This document shows positions 63,089 to 64,000 of a stretch of 64,000 nucleotides of DNA, in pieces (the first letter of the stretch is position 1; each line of letters opens with the position of its first letter). The translations under genes and the position numbers were made by a program. The notes below the pieces were generated by a model. The model searched no databases and had not been told where the DNA came from. It saw only the letters and a program-made list of their open reading frames with translations. The DNA comes from Paracraurococcus sp042666655 (GTDB lineage Bacteria > Pseudomonadota > Alphaproteobacteria > Acetobacterales > Acetobacteraceae), in the NCBI RefSeq assembly GCF_042666655.1, contig NZ_JBHTDE010000001.1:682001-746000 (forward strand), read 5' to 3'.

Positions 63089-64000
63089 ATGCAGATTCGC
63101 GCCGGCTTCGAGATCGCCTACGACTGTCCCCAGCCGACGCCCATGCTGCTGGCGCTGAGTGTCCATCCCTCGCGCATGCCGGACGTGATCGGCCCGCACC
63201 GCATCACCTTCGACCGGCCGATCGGCGCGACCGAGTACCGCGACAGCTTCGGCAACATCTGCACCCGCATCCTGGCCCCGACCGGGCGGCTGACCATGTC
63301 CTGCGACTTCCTGGTGCACGACCCCGGCACCCACGACGCGCAGGTGCCGGAAGCGACGCAGCACGCGGTGCAGGACCTCCCGGACGAGGCGCTCGTCTTC
63401 CTGCTCGGCAGCCGCTACTGCGACACCGACCGGCTTTCGGAGACCGCCTGGTCGCTGTTCGGCGGCACCCCGCCGGGCTGGCCCCGGGTGCAGGCGATCT
63501 GCGACTACGTGCACGACCGCATCACCTTCGGCTACGAATTCGCCGACCCGACACGCACCGCCTTCAGCGGCCATGCCGAACGCCGCGGCGTCTGCCGCGA
63601 TTTCGCGCACCTCGCCGTCACGCTGTGCCGCTGCATGAACATCCCGGCGCGCTACTGCACCGGTTATCTCGGGGATATCGGGGTGCCGATCCTCGACGTG
63701 CCGGGCGATTTCAGCGCCTGGTTCGAGGTCTATCTGGGCGGCCACTGGCACACCTTCGACGCGCGGCACAACGTCCCCCGCATCGGCCGCATCCTGATGG
63801 CGCGCGGCCGCGATGCGACCGACGTGGCGATCGCCACCACCTTCGGCCCCTGCACCCTGTCCGGCTTCCGGGTCATCACCGACGAGGTCCCGCCGCCGGG
63901 GCCGCTGGCCTGGGCGGCGCAGCCGGACGACCGGATGAACGCGGTGCCCGACCTGCCGGGCGGCCCGGCCACGCTCGGCCAGGGCCTGTCCGACGACCGG
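63089..64000 (+). CDS. second transglutaminase-like protein (3' end beyond window)
   Basis: At least 304 residues, starting at an ATG with ribosome-binding site GAGAGGAG and open to the right edge. A beta-rich N-terminal domain (QIRAGFEIAYDCPQPTPM) precedes the core with C169 in RGVCRDFAHLAV and D224 in HTFDARHN. The position of the catalytic His reads S209 (DFSAWFEVY), 15 residues before the Asp as in the neighbouring protein. Two His (219, 221) lie in GGHWHTFD. It may be catalytically altered, or use a different His. It follows the first transglutaminase gene by 35 bp and is probably co-transcribed. Confidence 0.88.
   Translation, partial: MQIRAGFEIAYDCPQPTPMLLALSVHPSRMPDVIGPHRITFDRPIGATEYRDSFGNICTRILAPTGRLTMSCDFLVHDPGTHDAQVPEATQHAVQDLPDEALVFLLGSRYCDTDRLSETAWSLFGGTPPGWPRVQAICDYVHDRITFGYEFADPTRTAFSGHAERRGVCRDFAHLAVTLCRCMNIPARYCTGYLGDIGVPILDVPGDFSAWFEVYLGGHWHTFDARHNVPRIGRILMARGRDATDVAIATTFGPCTLSGFRVITDEVPPPGPLAWAAQPDDRMNAVPDLPGGPATLGQGLSDDR

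Overview
The window is a very GC-rich (around 70% or more by eye) bacterial chromosome segment. Gene content points to an alphaproteobacterium, most likely Rhodospirillales/Acetobacteraceae (Roseomonas-like): a ccoNOQP-ccoGHIS respiratory cluster, the rplU-rpmA-obgE-proB and uvrC-pgsA-moaDE orders, a Bug-type receptor, an Lrp regulator beside a flavin monooxygenase and a fused indolepyruvate oxidoreductase. The placement is inferred from gene order and composition, not from a phylogenetic marker.

Layout. 1-6.5 kb: end of the cbb3 oxidase operon (ccoO, Q, P; ccoN lies left of the window) followed by the assembly genes ccoG, H, I, S and a 61-residue membrane protein, with 4-bp overlaps from ccoG onward. 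6.5-8.4 kb: Lrp/AsnC regulator divergent from an FMN-dependent monooxygenase. 8.6-14.1 kb: fused indolepyruvate:ferredoxin oxidoreductase, acyl-CoA dehydrogenase and a zeta-class GST/maleylacetoacetate isomerase, suggesting amino-acid and aromatic catabolism. 14.1-21.8 kb: small secreted protein, HD-domain protein, Crp-family regulator, MFS exporter, TRAP receptor, class III aminotransferase and cyclase-family hydrolase. 21.8-26 kb: cytochrome b561, DedA protein and GT39-like glycosyltransferase, divergent from an RsmB-type RNA methyltransferase. 26.2-30.9 kb: complete branched-chain amino-acid type ABC transporter (receptor, two ATPases, two permeases). 30.9-35.7 kb: large SWIM-SNF2 helicase, then a gene-poor stretch ending at a tRNA-Ser(CGA). 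35.8-41.7 kb: rplU-rpmA, obgE and proB, with a secreted GH16/CBM/RTX-like protein gene lying between obgE and proB. 41.7-49.1 kb: flavoprotein, YqjD/DUF883-like protein, Bug receptor, uvrB, SRPBCC protein, secreted protein and a folM-like/folB pair. 49.4-55.7 kb: uvrC, pgsA, lipoprotein, then a tightly coupled run moaD-moaE-VOC-membrane protein-GNAT. 55.8-60.5 kb: molybdenum hydroxylase large subunit, divergent from a hydratase/decarboxylase-family protein and an MFS carrier. 61.1-64 kb: lipoprotein and two transglutaminase-family proteins, the second running off the right edge.

The most interesting signals are non-coding. A pair of homologous, roughly 140-bp, multi-hairpin repeats fills two separate intergenic gaps between convergent genes (16.6 and 55.8 kb). 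There is also a 55-bp near-perfect direct repeat (13.3 kb), a palindromic element (42.95 kb), a 4 x 12-bp tandem repeat in front of pgsA, a GCCGG pentanucleotide run near the tRNA and a strong hairpin with no obvious gene upstream of it (61.8 kb). No CRISPR array, intact transposase, integrase, phage module or recognisable defence system was found.
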